Positions 52,522 through 61,539 are shown, numbered from the stretch's first letter. The stretch: DNA of 64,000 nucleotides from JAGNKE01 sp965230245 (GCA_965230245.1 OZ246000.1:62001-126000); one strand, 5' to 3'. The notes: generated from the letters alone by a model not told the origin. Made by a program: numbers and translations.

Positions 52522-53550
52522 TCAAAACAGCATAGAACCATAGAGATAAGCGGCGCCCAAAGACAATAAAAACAACAGATGCGCAACCACATTCATAATA
52601 ATGCCGCGCCTCAAATGAACATAATCCACCTTTGCGCTCGCCCCTTTTGGACCAACCCAGTCGTTTTTAATCGTGCTGCCCGCAATATCCTTGACCGGCC
52701 CGCCCAAACTCACCTCCAGCGGCCATGCTAAAGCCGCGACAGGCAAGCCGCCTTGCTCATAAGGAGACTGATCACGTACAGCCCACAAAACCGTTAAAGC
52801 CTTACTGAGTTTAGCCGTAGGAGTAACAGCCGATGCAGCAGCCAGTAAAAAGCCCGCTAAAATAGACGGCACAAACCCCATTAGTTTTTCCAAAGCCACA
52901 GGCACTTCTCCGAACCCCTTGGAAAAACCGCCTTTCCCGAACCGCCATGCCAAAGCGGAAAGCACCGTATAAATCGCCATTAAGGGAATACCACCGACAA
53001 AATACCAGAAAGCAGGCGCAACAAGACCCTTATCAAACGAAACGCCCGTAAAGCCAAGCCCAACCCGCGTAATTCCGTAATCATCCGTACTATTCAGATT
53101 AACGCGCGTTGAACGCGCAATGCCAAAAAACGCCCCTTTTGCGCTCCCGTCTTTTTCAAGTGCGAAATACAGCCGCAATAAAACAAACCACACCGTGCCC
53201 GATGTCAACGATAAGGCGACGAAAAGAACCTCCAGCCAACCGTCATCACCGATACCGATAATAAACCGTAGCACGATTTTCCCGACCATAAAGGCAAACA
53301 AAACGCCGAACGCTGTAATCAAAAAGCCCCGAAACATCAAGTCGGCACGCTTACGCTCCTTCTTGGCCAACCTGTCACCTAAAGTGCCAAGAAACACATC
53401 ATAAAACCAAAAGAAAAACGGATAGGCATTACCCCTGAACGGCCCCGTAATTATCCCGATAATCATGGTCAGCAAGATGGCAAGCACCAGAACAGGTATA
53501 CGTTCAATATCAACCAGATAGTCGTGTAGTTGTGTGTAGATGTTGTTCAT
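52522..53550 (-). CDS. CobD/CbiB-like integral membrane protein
   Basis: The 342-residue protein has about six membrane helices. A CobD/CbiB-like core is visible: the GLVAPAFWYFVGGIPLMAIY segment and a C-terminal ALAWPLEVSLGGP stretch resemble the parts that attach aminopropanol in adenosylcobinamide synthesis. However, the NTLDSMIGY-like motif expected after the first segment is replaced (VLSALAWRFG), and no other cobalamin gene is in the window. It may be a divergent CobD or a family member with another role. It diverges from phaZ. Confidence 0.6.
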   Translation of the reverse strand: MNNIYTQLHDYLVDIERIPVLVLAILLTMIIGIITGPFRGNAYPFFFWFYDVFLGTLGDRLAKKERKRADLMFRGFLITAFGVLFAFMVGKIVLRFIIGIGDDGWLEVLFVALSLTSGTVWFVLLRLYFALEKDGSAKGAFFGIARSTRVNLNSTDDYGITRVGLGFTGVSFDKGLVAPAFWYFVGGIPLMAIYTVLSALAWRFGKGGFSKGFGEVPVALEKLMGFVPSILAGFLLAAASAVTPTAKLSKALTVLWAVRDQSPYEQGGLPVAALAWPLEVSLGGPVKDIAGSTIKNDWVGPKGASAKVDYVHLRRGIIMNVVAHLLFLLSLGAAYLYGSMLF

Positions 53551-53658
53551 AGTATATTTTTAGGCACGAATAACAGACCGTTGATTCTTTTTTCTTGGTA
53601 TAACACTCTATATAGAAATAGCTTAGCCTTATTCTCATAAGCATGAAAGAGGAACTCT

Positions 53659-55083
53659 ATGCTTTACCAGCTCTACGAAATGCAACACGCGCTTTTGACA
53701 CCTCTTCGACTGCAGGCGGAAGTTACGCGCACGATGTTTCAAAACCCGTTCAACCCTCTTTCGTACACACAAGTCGGCAGGACAATCGGCGCATCAGCCG
53801 AAATGATTGAGCGCGCCACCAGACGTTTTGGTCGCCCTGAATTCGGACTGCATGAAACGACCATCAATAACAAAGCCGTTGAAGTTACTGAAAAAACGGT
53901 GGTGGAAAAACCGTTTTGCCGCCTAGTCAATTTTCAAAGAGATATTAAAAGAAACGACCCGAAAGTCCTCATAACGGCACCGATGTCCGGCCATTACGCT
54001 ACTCTTCTGCGCGGTACGGTACAGGCTCTTTTGCCGCATCATGACGTATACATAACAGATTGGGAAGACGCGCGACAGGTACCGCTGAAAGATGGAAAAT
54101 TCAATCTCGATACATACATTACATACTTGCGCGAATTCATGAGCCTGCTCGGGCCGGAAACCCATATTATCGCCGTTTGCCAACCTGCAGTACCAGTATT
54201 AGCGGCAGTGTCGCTAATGGCATCAGAAAATGACCCGAACCAGCCGCTTACAATGACGCTTATGGGTGGCCCCGTTGACACGCGCGTATCAAAAACAGCC
54301 GTGACCGAACTCGCTGAAAACCGCCCTCTGAACTGGTTCGAAAATTCCGTCATTCACGAAGTCCCCTTCTACTATCCCGGCGCTCACCGCAAGGTTTATC
54401 CGGGCTTCCTGCAACTCGGCGGATTTATGTCCATGAATTTGGATCGTCACGTCGGCTCTTACATGCAATTTTACCATCACCTGGTGATCGGAGACGGTGA
54501 ATCCGCCGCTCATCACCGTAAGTTTTACAACGAATATTTGTCTGTCATGGATATTCCCGCTGAATTCTACCTCCAGACCGTAGAAACAGTGTTCATGCGC
54601 CAGCTTTTGCCACGCGGACGGATGAAATGGCGCGATCCGATCACCGATAAACTAGAAGATGTTCGCCCGCAAGACATTGAACATACAGCACTTTTAACGA
54701 TCGAAGGCGAATTGGACGATATTTCCGCACGCGGTCAGACAACGGCAGCACACGAGTTATGTTATTCTCTGCCCCAAAAGAAGCAATTCCATCACTTCCA
54801 GCTCAAAACCGGACATTACGGTATCTTTAACGGTCGCCGCTGGAGAGAACAGATCATGCCGCGTATCCGTCACTTCATCCGTGATTTCGATAAGGGCAAA
54901 GACCCCATACCGAAAAAAGACCTCGATAGAATTCCCGATCTGGCACCTGAAAAATACAGCCGCGACCAACACGGAATCGCTGCAATTCGCCGCTGGCTCA
55001 AGGAACACCAGCCCGACAGCTATAAAGAAGCAAAGATTCAGCAAAAAGCTGCAGGAAACCCTCTTGTCAAAGAGGAAAAATAG
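53659..55083 (+). CDS. phaZ: Intracellular poly(3-hydroxyalkanoate) depolymerase
   Basis: The 474-residue protein mobilises stored PHA/PHB granules. The start MLYQLYEMQHALLTPLRLQA and the ITDWEDARQVPL motif are typical of intracellular PhaZ. The nucleophile is Cys174 in IIAVCQPAVPVL, with the Asp in GELDDISARGQT and the His in KTGHYGIFNGRRW. AGAGGA lies 5 nt before the ATG. It implies the organism makes PHA; no phaC is in the window. An 55-residue basic, lysine-rich tail follows the catalytic domain. Confidence 0.93.
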   Translation: MLYQLYEMQHALLTPLRLQAEVTRTMFQNPFNPLSYTQVGRTIGASAEMIERATRRFGRPEFGLHETTINNKAVEVTEKTVVEKPFCRLVNFQRDIKRNDPKVLITAPMSGHYATLLRGTVQALLPHHDVYITDWEDARQVPLKDGKFNLDTYITYLREFMSLLGPETHIIAVCQPAVPVLAAVSLMASENDPNQPLTMTLMGGPVDTRVSKTAVTELAENRPLNWFENSVIHEVPFYYPGAHRKVYPGFLQLGGFMSMNLDRHVGSYMQFYHHLVIGDGESAAHHRKFYNEYLSVMDIPAEFYLQTVETVFMRQLLPRGRMKWRDPITDKLEDVRPQDIEHTALLTIEGELDDISARGQTTAAHELCYSLPQKKQFHHFQLKTGHYGIFNGRRWREQIMPRIRHFIRDFDKGKDPIPKKDLDRIPDLAPEKYSRDQHGIAAIRRWLKEHQPDSYKEAKIQQKAAGNPLVKEEK

Positions 55084-55117
55084 ATTACATTAGCCATAAG
55101 CAAGAAATTGACCACAC

Positions 55118-55149
55118 CTAAAAACTGCTCGGAAACCCGCGGTTTTTAG
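55118..55149 (+). terminator. Hairpin terminator after phaZ
   Basis: CTAAAAACTGC pairs with GCGGTTTTTAG (11 bp, one G-U) around a 10-nt loop, with U residues inside the 3' arm. It lies 35 nt after phaZ and just before the promoter of the next gene. Confidence 0.6.
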
Positions 55150-55161
55150 CCATTCTTATGG

Positions 55162-55167
55162 TATAAT
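55162..55167 (+). promoter_or_regulatory. Extended -10 promoter directly before the YgjP-type gene
   Basis: TATAAT preceded by TGG ends 6 nt before the ATG at 55174, so transcription would begin at or within one base of the start codon. No ribosome-binding site is present, which points to a leaderless mRNA. Confidence 0.45.
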
Positions 55168-55173
55168 GAACCT

Positions 55174-55854
55174 ATGACGATAAAAGAGCTGGTAAAAGTC
55201 AAAAGAAGCAAGCGCGCGCGCCGCGTCGCATTACGCCTTGATCCTAAAGAAGGCGTAATGAACCTTGTTGTACCCCCGAATATGCGTCTGGACAATGCTT
55301 TGCGCTTCGCGCAGCTCCATGAGGAATGGGTAAAGGAAATTCTAGAGTCATTACCACCCGTCAAACCGTTTGAGGATGGAACTATCCTCCCCATTCTCGG
55401 CGTAAAAAGACGCATTTCCGTTGATTACGATCCTGATTGTAAAAGAACGGACATTACGTTGATGAAAACCGTTCTTCACGTCAAAACCAATCAGGAAGAT
55501 CCGTCCAAGAGGATAAGACGCTTTTTGAAGACCCTCGCTAAAGAAGAACTCACAAAGATGACGCATAAAAAAGCGGCCGTCTTGAAGAAACACGTCTGTG
55601 CCGTCACGATCCGTGACCCGAAAAGCCGCTGGGGCAGCTGCTCCGAAGAAGGACGTATTTCCTATTCCTGGAGACTGATTTTCGCTCCAATGCACGCCAT
55701 GGACTATGTCGTCGCACACGAGGTTGCGCATCTTATATACATGGATCACAGTGAGAATTTCTGGCGTGTCTGCAGGAAGCTATCCCACAACTATTCCGAA
55801 GGCCAGAACTGGATGCGCCACAACGGCAACATCCTTCTCCGTTACGGCGAATAA
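55174..55854 (+). CDS. YgjP-type (DUF45/M48-like) metal-dependent protease
   Basis: The 226-residue protein has the zinc motif HEVAHLIYMDHSENFW, with the HExxH at about residues 183-187 and a downstream DHSENFW that supplies the third ligand. The CAVTIRDPKSRWGSCSEEGR stretch before it is diagnostic of the YgjP/DUF45 family. Its substrate is unknown. It is convergent with ruvX, whose stop lies 10 nt away. Confidence 0.87.
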   Translation: MTIKELVKVKRSKRARRVALRLDPKEGVMNLVVPPNMRLDNALRFAQLHEEWVKEILESLPPVKPFEDGTILPILGVKRRISVDYDPDCKRTDITLMKTVLHVKTNQEDPSKRIRRFLKTLAKEELTKMTHKKAAVLKKHVCAVTIRDPKSRWGSCSEEGRISYSWRLIFAPMHAMDYVVAHEVAHLIYMDHSENFWRVCRKLSHNYSEGQNWMRHNGNILLRYGE

Positions 55855-55863
55855 CTCCAAAAT

Positions 55864-56364
55864 TCAACGATTAAGATAATCCAAGGCTCCCTGCAGAATT
55901 ATCATGGCTGCGAGCTTATCAATGAGCCCGTCTTTCTTGGCATTGATGCGCGTTTTACGTTTTTCCACATGTTCATCCACAATATCTTCCACAGATGCTG
56001 TGGATAACCTTTCATCCCACAGGGCAATCCAGACCTTTCCATCAACTCTAAGCGCATCATCCAGCTGTTTCTGGAGTTCCAGCGCAAAGTCGCGAACGGA
56101 TTGGCAACGCGGCCCTTCAGACCCGTCCATATGGACAGGTAAACCCAAAACAAAACCACCAGCATCATACTCACGGACATAGTTCTCCAATATCCTGATA
56201 TCTTTGGAAAACTTGGTGCGTTTGATCGTATCAATTGGTGTCGCCACACCATGCTGACCATCGGAAATCGCAAGCCCGAGTGTCTTTTTCCCGACATCAA
56301 TGCCCAAAAGAGGTCTGCCCCGCGGCACTTTATCAGCAATATTCTTCAAGTGATCAACTGTCAT
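55864..56364 (-). CDS. ruvX: RuvX (YqgF) putative RNase H-fold nuclease
   Basis: The 166-residue protein has the YqgF fold with the first acidic motif LLGIDVGKKTLGLAISD, the LGLPVHMDGSEGPRCQSV loop and WDERLSTASVE. Members act in 16S rRNA 5' processing and have been proposed as Holliday junction resolvases. It diverges from gatC over a 99-nt spacer that contains TTGCAC/GTGCAC palindromic arms. Confidence 0.92.
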   Translation of the reverse strand: MTVDHLKNIADKVPRGRPLLGIDVGKKTLGLAISDGQHGVATPIDTIKRTKFSKDIRILENYVREYDAGGFVLGLPVHMDGSEGPRCQSVRDFALELQKQLDDALRVDGKVWIALWDERLSTASVEDIVDEHVEKRKTRINAKKDGLIDKLAAMIILQGALDYLNR

Positions 56365-56463
56365 ACCTCTTGCACGCTAATGTGCACAATGCTAGAAGTC
56401 CAAAGCAAAATACATTTTTTGCTCAAGAAAATTGATTAGTAAAAACAATGCGAACAGGCCGAT

Positions 56464-56754
56464 ATGTCAACGCTTGATAAAAAAACCGTAAAAAAAGTCT
56501 CCACCCTCGCCCGCATCGAAATGTCGGACGAAGATCTCAATAAAATGGCTCCTAAATTGGAGAGCATCATTTCTTGGGTTGAACAACTCGAAGAAGTCGA
56601 TACGGACAATGTCGAACCGCTTTCAAGCGTTGCCAATATCACATTGCCGCTGCGCAAAGACGAAGTAAACGACGGCGGATGCGTTGAAAAAGTGCTGAAA
56701 AATGCACCTGAGACCACGCAAGGCTATTTTGTTGTATCCAAAATTGTTGAGTGA
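56464..56754 (+). CDS. gatC: Aspartyl/glutamyl-tRNA amidotransferase subunit C
   Basis: The 96-residue subunit stabilises the GatCAB amidotransferase, which makes Gln-tRNA and Asn-tRNA from mischarged precursors. The VKKVSTLARIEMSDEDLNKM start and ISWVEQLEEVDTDNVEPL motif are characteristic. It opens the gat cluster; its stop lies 18 nt before the next gene. Confidence 0.94.
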   Translation: MSTLDKKTVKKVSTLARIEMSDEDLNKMAPKLESIISWVEQLEEVDTDNVEPLSSVANITLPLRKDEVNDGGCVEKVLKNAPETTQGYFVVSKIVE

Positions 56755-56771
56755 TGATGTTGGAGACGCAC

Positions 56772-57041
56772 ATGAGCAATAGAGACAAACAACTCGACCA
56801 GATCAAGAAACTAAAAGACGAACAACGTAAAGTGACGTATTCAATTCTGATGTCATCGGGCTTCGCGCTCGTTTTTCTGGGATTACTCGGCTTATTAAGC
56901 CCTACACTTTACACCGGACTTTTAAACACAGGCGCAACATCATTGGATACAATTCAATTCTATTCCGGCCTTGTCGCTTTCGTAGGTCTTTCGGACATAA
57001 TCATCGCCACAATACTCTTTAAACGCAGGAAAACCCTATGA
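56772..57041 (+). CDS. Two-helix small membrane protein in the gat operon
   Basis: The 89-residue protein has a basic N-terminal helix (SNRDKQLDQIKKLKDEQRK) and two membrane helices (about residues 25-46 and 62-82). ATG 56772 is preceded by TTGGAGA, which decides it over the upstream GTG/ATG codons. Its stop overlaps gatA (ATGA), so it is translated with gatC and gatA. No family is recognised. Confidence 0.68.
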   Translation: MSNRDKQLDQIKKLKDEQRKVTYSILMSSGFALVFLGLLGLLSPTLYTGLLNTGATSLDTIQFYSGLVAFVGLSDIIIATILFKRRKTL

Positions 57042-58504
57042 CAGACCTGACAAAACTGACTATGGCCGATGCTTTGGAAGCATTGGAGAAAAAAGACTTT
57101 TCCGCACAGGAACTCACGCAAGCGCACATCGACGCAATGGACGTACAAAAAGGTTTGAATGCTTATATTACACCAACCCCCGATTTAGCTCTCAAACAAG
57201 CTGCAGAGTCTGATAAGCGTCGCGCAAGCGGTGACGCAAAACCGCTAGACGGTATTCCAATTGGTATGAAAGACCTCTTCTGTTCCGAGAACGTGCAAAC
57301 AACCGCGGGCAGCCACATTCTTGAAGGTTTTATCCCCCAATATGAATCTACCGTCAGCAAAAAATTGCTCAATGACGGTGTTGTCACGCTTGGCAAAACC
57401 AACCTTGACGAGTTCGCCATGGGGTCATCCAACACAACCAGCTATTACGGTAACGTGATTAACCCGTGGAAAGCCAAAGGCGAAGAAAGCGATCTCGTTC
57501 CCGGCGGATCATCAGGTGGCTCCGCTGCCGCTGTCGCCGCAGGAATAGCAATGGCGGCAACGGGCACTGACACAGGCGGCTCAATCCGTCAACCCGCATC
57601 TTTCTGCGGTATCTCAGGGATCAAACCCACATACGGACGCTGTTCCCGTTGGGGCATCGTAGCTTTCGCATCCTCGCTTGATCAGGCAGGGTCTTTCGCA
57701 AGAACGGTAAAAGACAACGCCCTGCTCCTTCAATCCATGTCAGGACATGACCCCAAAGACAGTACATCTGCCAAAAAAGACGTACCTAACTACGCTGCTG
57801 CTCTAACAGGAGACATCAAAGGCATGACAATCGGCATCCCCAAAGAATACCGCGTGGACCGCATGCCCGAAGAAATTGAAAAATTATGGAAACAAGGTAT
57901 CGAATGGATACATGAGGCCGGTGCAAAAACCGTCGAAGTTAGTCTTCCGCATACCAAATATGCCTTGGCCACCTACTACATCATTGCCCCCGCAGAAGCC
58001 TCTTCTAACCTTGCCCGTTATGACGGTGTTCGCTACGGGCTCAGAGAAGAAGGTCAGGACTTGGCAGAGACTTACGCAAAAACCCGTGCCGCTGGTTTCG
58101 GTGACGAGGTAAAACGCCGCATCATGATTGGTACATATGTCTTATCTGCCGGTTATTACGATGCTTATTACATCAAAGCACAGAAAGTCCGGCGCCTTAT
58201 CCTCGATGACTTCACGAAAGCATTCGAGCAATGCGACGCACTTCTTACACCAACGGCCCCATCCGCAGCCTTTGCCATAGGCGAAAACGAAGACGACCCG
58301 ATCAAAATGTATTTGAACGATGTGTTCACCGTTCCTGCATCTTTAGCAGGGTTGCCGGGAATGTCGGTCCCTGCAGGCTTGAATGAAAAAGGCTTGCCTT
58401 TAGGTCTTCAGGTCATCGGACGTCCTTGGGATGAAGAAACCGTGTTTAAAGTTGGCGGCGTTATAGAAAATTTGGCACAATTTAGGTATCATCCTTGGAC
58501 GTAA
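57038..58504 (+). CDS. gatA: Aspartyl/glutamyl-tRNA amidotransferase subunit A
   Basis: The 488-residue amidase releases ammonia from glutamine for the GatCAB reaction. The Ser-Ser-Lys triad is in IPIGMKDLFCSE (Lys) and GGSSGGSAAAVAAG with TDTGGSIRQPASFCG. Length agrees with the family. It is coupled to the preceding small membrane gene and followed by a cysteine-module gene. Confidence 0.96.
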   Translation: MTDLTKLTMADALEALEKKDFSAQELTQAHIDAMDVQKGLNAYITPTPDLALKQAAESDKRRASGDAKPLDGIPIGMKDLFCSENVQTTAGSHILEGFIPQYESTVSKKLLNDGVVTLGKTNLDEFAMGSSNTTSYYGNVINPWKAKGEESDLVPGGSSGGSAAAVAAGIAMAATGTDTGGSIRQPASFCGISGIKPTYGRCSRWGIVAFASSLDQAGSFARTVKDNALLLQSMSGHDPKDSTSAKKDVPNYAAALTGDIKGMTIGIPKEYRVDRMPEEIEKLWKQGIEWIHEAGAKTVEVSLPHTKYALATYYIIAPAEASSNLARYDGVRYGLREEGQDLAETYAKTRAAGFGDEVKRRIMIGTYVLSAGYYDAYYIKAQKVRRLILDDFTKAFEQCDALLTPTAPSAAFAIGENEDDPIKMYLNDVFTVPASLAGLPGMSVPAGLNEKGLPLGLQVIGRPWDEETVFKVGGVIENLAQFRYHPWT

Positions 58505-58521
58505 CAAGAGGGAAAACCGAA

Positions 58522-59187
58522 ATGAGATCAGTATTTAGCCGTTTTACATTTGCCGCTTTGGTCATGATGACAGTCTTCGTAGGTTTTTCCCTGCAGCCTC
58601 AAATGTCTTTTGCACAAAATCAGGAATCAGACCAAACACTTGATGATATTTTTGGAACCGATGACGTACCCAAATCAAATGAAGGCAAGAGAAAAACAGC
58701 GGCAGAACTTGCAAATGACTACTACACAGAATGTGTCAATTCGGAAAGAACCCTACTAAACAAGGTCACGCAGAAAAATTACTGTGGATGCAAGTCCGCC
58801 AAGATGGCTCAAAATCTCTCCAGAGCTGAAATACTTGCTCTGAATGACAGAAGCAGAGAGGGAAGTAACGCAAGAGACCAGATGAGAATACGTGTTGAAC
58901 CTGAATGCTTGCCATTCGCTGTAAGAGACTACAGCCGGAATATTTGCTTACAGGAAGAGCGATTCAAAAAGATAGTTCGGGGCAAGGGGCAAGTATGTGA
59001 CTGCGCGGCACAATTAGATGTTAAGCATTTGAACTACAATTTGCCCGACATACTGATCAAGGCAGCAACGGAAGAACCGATGTCACTAGACCCTTTGACG
59101 CACTATCTTTTAAGTGACGACTTCGCGATTGTGCACAATACGACAAAAAACGAATGCTACACCCGTTACATATACGGTCAGGATTAA
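58522..59187 (+). CDS. Secreted four-cysteine-module protein (2 modules)
   Basis: The 221-residue protein has a signal peptide (about residues 1-31, ending QMSFA before QNQES), an acidic linker, and two cysteine modules: C71, C88-G-C90, C129 and C142, C159-D-C161, C212. The modules are joined by exactly 12 residues, as in the paralogues in the SUF operon. Mature cysteines are all in the modules. The start at 58522 has AGAGGGA upstream. It lies between gatA (17 nt) and gatB (36 nt). Function is unknown. Confidence 0.77.
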   Translation: MRSVFSRFTFAALVMMTVFVGFSLQPQMSFAQNQESDQTLDDIFGTDDVPKSNEGKRKTAAELANDYYTECVNSERTLLNKVTQKNYCGCKSAKMAQNLSRAEILALNDRSREGSNARDQMRIRVEPECLPFAVRDYSRNICLQEERFKKIVRGKGQVCDCAAQLDVKHLNYNLPDILIKAATEEPMSLDPLTHYLLSDDFAIVHNTTKNECYTRYIYGQD

Positions 59188-59223
59188 CGAATAAAAGAAA
59201 CGCAATCTGCACAGGAAAAATTC

Positions 59224-60675
59224 ATGGCAAAACTTATATCCGGTGAAACCGGCGATTGGGAAATCGTGATTGGAATGGAAATTCACGCACAAATCATTGC
59301 GAATTCCAAACTGTTTTCTGGAGCTTCCACAAAATTCGGTGCCGAGCCAAACACGCAAGTTTCGCTTGTTGATGCCGCTATGCCCGGCATGCTACCCGTA
59401 CTCAATGAACAATGTGTTGAACAAGCCATACGTACAGGGCTGGGCTTGAATGCAAAGGTCAACAAAACCTCGATCTTCGCCCGCAAGAATTACTTCTACC
59501 CAGATCTGCCGCAAGGCTATCAAATTTCGCAGTACGAAGAACCGATCATCGGTGAAGGCAAAATTGAAATCGACCTTGCCGACGGCTCCGTCAAAGAAAT
59601 CGGAATTACTCGCCTGCACCTCGAGCAAGATGCAGGAAAATCCGTCCATGACCTTCACCCGAAAAAATCCTACGTCGATTTGAACCGTAGTGGCTGCGCC
59701 CTCATGGAAATAGTGTCCGAACCTGACATTCGCGGCGCGGAAGAAGCCGCAGCCTACATCTCCAAAATTCGTATGATCTTGCGTTACCTCGGCACGTGTG
59801 ACGGTAATATGGAAGAAGGGTCAATGCGCGCGGACGTAAACATCTCCGTCAGAAAACCTGGCGATGAATTCGGAACACGCTGCGAGGTCAAGAACGTAAA
59901 CTCCGTTAAGGCCGTCCAGCAAGCGATTGAATATGAAGCCGCACGACAAGTCGAATTGATCGAGGACGGCGGAGAAGTTGTTCAGGAAACACGGCTGTGG
60001 GATCCGAATAAAATGGAAACCCGCTCGATGCGCTCCAAGGAAGAGGCACATGACTACCGCTACTTCCCCGACCCTGACTTATTACCGCTCAATCTTGAGC
60101 AAAGCTGGATCGACAGGATCAAGGAAACGCTTCCCGAGTTGCCGGATCAGAAGAAACACCGCTTTATCGATGATTATGGCCTGAGTGCGTACGATGCAGG
60201 TGTTCTCATTGCTGAACGCGAGAGAGCCGATTACTACGAGACCGTTACAACGGAGAACGACCCTAAACTCGCGGCAAACTGGGTGATCAATGAACTTTTG
60301 GGTTTGCTGAATAAGAATGATAAATCTTTGGCTGAATCCCCTGTCACGGCTGAAAACCTTGGTGGGTTAATAGGTTTAATATCAGACAAAACAATTTCCG
60401 GAAAAATCGCAAAAGACGTATTTGCCGAAATGTTTGAGACCGGCAAAAAAGCAGAAGACATAGTCGAAGAAAAGGGCCTTAAACAGGTCACAGATACCGG
60501 CCTGATCGAAAAGGTCGTTGACGAAGTCATCGCGGAAAACCCAGATAACGTAGAAGCCTATAAAGGTGGTAAAGATAAACTGCTTGGCTTCTTCGTCGGT
60601 CAGGTCATGAAAAAAACTCAAGGGAAAGCAAACCCGGCAGCGGTCAATGAAATCTTGAAGAAAAAACTGGGATAG
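59224..60675 (+). CDS. gatB: Aspartyl/glutamyl-tRNA amidotransferase subunit B
   Basis: The 483-residue subunit activates the tRNA-bound Glu/Asp with ATP in GatCAB. GDWEIVIGMEIHAQI at the start, YFYPDLPQGYQISQYEEPI, and ADVNISVRKPGDEFGTRCEV are diagnostic, and a C-terminal YqeY-like tail (about 330-480) binds tRNA. AGGA lies upstream of the ATG. Its presence implies the indirect route for Gln- and/or Asn-tRNA. Confidence 0.96.
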   Translation: MAKLISGETGDWEIVIGMEIHAQIIANSKLFSGASTKFGAEPNTQVSLVDAAMPGMLPVLNEQCVEQAIRTGLGLNAKVNKTSIFARKNYFYPDLPQGYQISQYEEPIIGEGKIEIDLADGSVKEIGITRLHLEQDAGKSVHDLHPKKSYVDLNRSGCALMEIVSEPDIRGAEEAAAYISKIRMILRYLGTCDGNMEEGSMRADVNISVRKPGDEFGTRCEVKNVNSVKAVQQAIEYEAARQVELIEDGGEVVQETRLWDPNKMETRSMRSKEEAHDYRYFPDPDLLPLNLEQSWIDRIKETLPELPDQKKHRFIDDYGLSAYDAGVLIAERERADYYETVTTENDPKLAANWVINELLGLLNKNDKSLAESPVTAENLGGLIGLISDKTISGKIAKDVFAEMFETGKKAEDIVEEKGLKQVTDTGLIEKVVDEVIAENPDNVEAYKGGKDKLLGFFVGQVMKKTQGKANPAAVNEILKKKLG

Positions 60676-60678
60676 CAC

Positions 60679-61422
60679 ATGACAACTGTAAAAATTGAAA
60701 AAGGCTCGACCACCGACCTGCAAATTGACACCTCTGAGAAACGCCGCCTTATGGTCGGCCTGTCATGGGATCCCGTAGACCCTCAATGGCTTGAAAAAAC
60801 CACAGAACCTGACTGGGTACCTGAATCAACAGGAAGTCAGGCCGCTGACGCGGTTCTTCGCCTCCCCTACTACCTTTATGACGTCACGCGCTCCTTCATG
60901 TTCATGCAACACATACGCTCCGCAGAAAAAACGGAAGACGGAACGGCGAGAGAAAAAGACTATAACCAGTTTGATCTCGATCTCATGTGTTTTGTATTGG
61001 ATCAAAGCGGCGAAGATGTTGCCTTCTCCGGCCCGGCTTCGGAAGATGTCATTGACAAGGAAGAAGTCGTCTACCACAGCGGAGACAGCTATTCGGGCAT
61101 TGGCGGTCACGATGATGAGCAAATCCATATCGAAACAGACCATATTCCTGCTGAATACAATAATTTCGTTTTTGTTGTCAGCAGCGACTGCAATTTCAAA
61201 TTACAGGACGTCAAAAATCCGGCTATCCGGCTCGTAGACTGCAGAACCGAAGAGAATATGCTCGAACTGCCCATTAACCCCCCTGTCGACTCAAATGCTT
61301 ATCACTACATTTTCGGCCGTTTATTCAAAAAAATTGATAGCTGGTACTTCCAACACATTGATCAATATGCGGATGAAAGCACCGACATTAAGAACCTTGT
61401 TAAAGCGGCCATATCATCGTGA
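60679..61422 (+). CDS. TerD-domain stress protein
   Basis: The 247-residue protein has TerD-like motifs: MVGLSWDPVDPQ near the start, FDLDLMCFVLDQSGE, the VVYHSGDSYSGIGGHDDEQI calcium-binding-type stretch, and NFVFVVSSD. TerD family proteins are Ca-binding and occur in tellurite, phage and stress response loci. This copy is solitary, three bases after gatB, with no other ter gene near. Its cytosolic function here is unknown. Confidence 0.78.
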   Translation: MTTVKIEKGSTTDLQIDTSEKRRLMVGLSWDPVDPQWLEKTTEPDWVPESTGSQAADAVLRLPYYLYDVTRSFMFMQHIRSAEKTEDGTAREKDYNQFDLDLMCFVLDQSGEDVAFSGPASEDVIDKEEVVYHSGDSYSGIGGHDDEQIHIETDHIPAEYNNFVFVVSSDCNFKLQDVKNPAIRLVDCRTEENMLELPINPPVDSNAYHYIFGRLFKKIDSWYFQHIDQYADESTDIKNLVKAAISS

Positions 61423-61539
61423 TCCGTAAAATTACGAATGTAGCCAAACACACAAGCCGACAACCATCAAAAAGTGAAAATAATCAACGCGCAAAGCTTT
61501 ACAAGCCATGCGCTTTGACGTATTCCATTACTTTATGAG

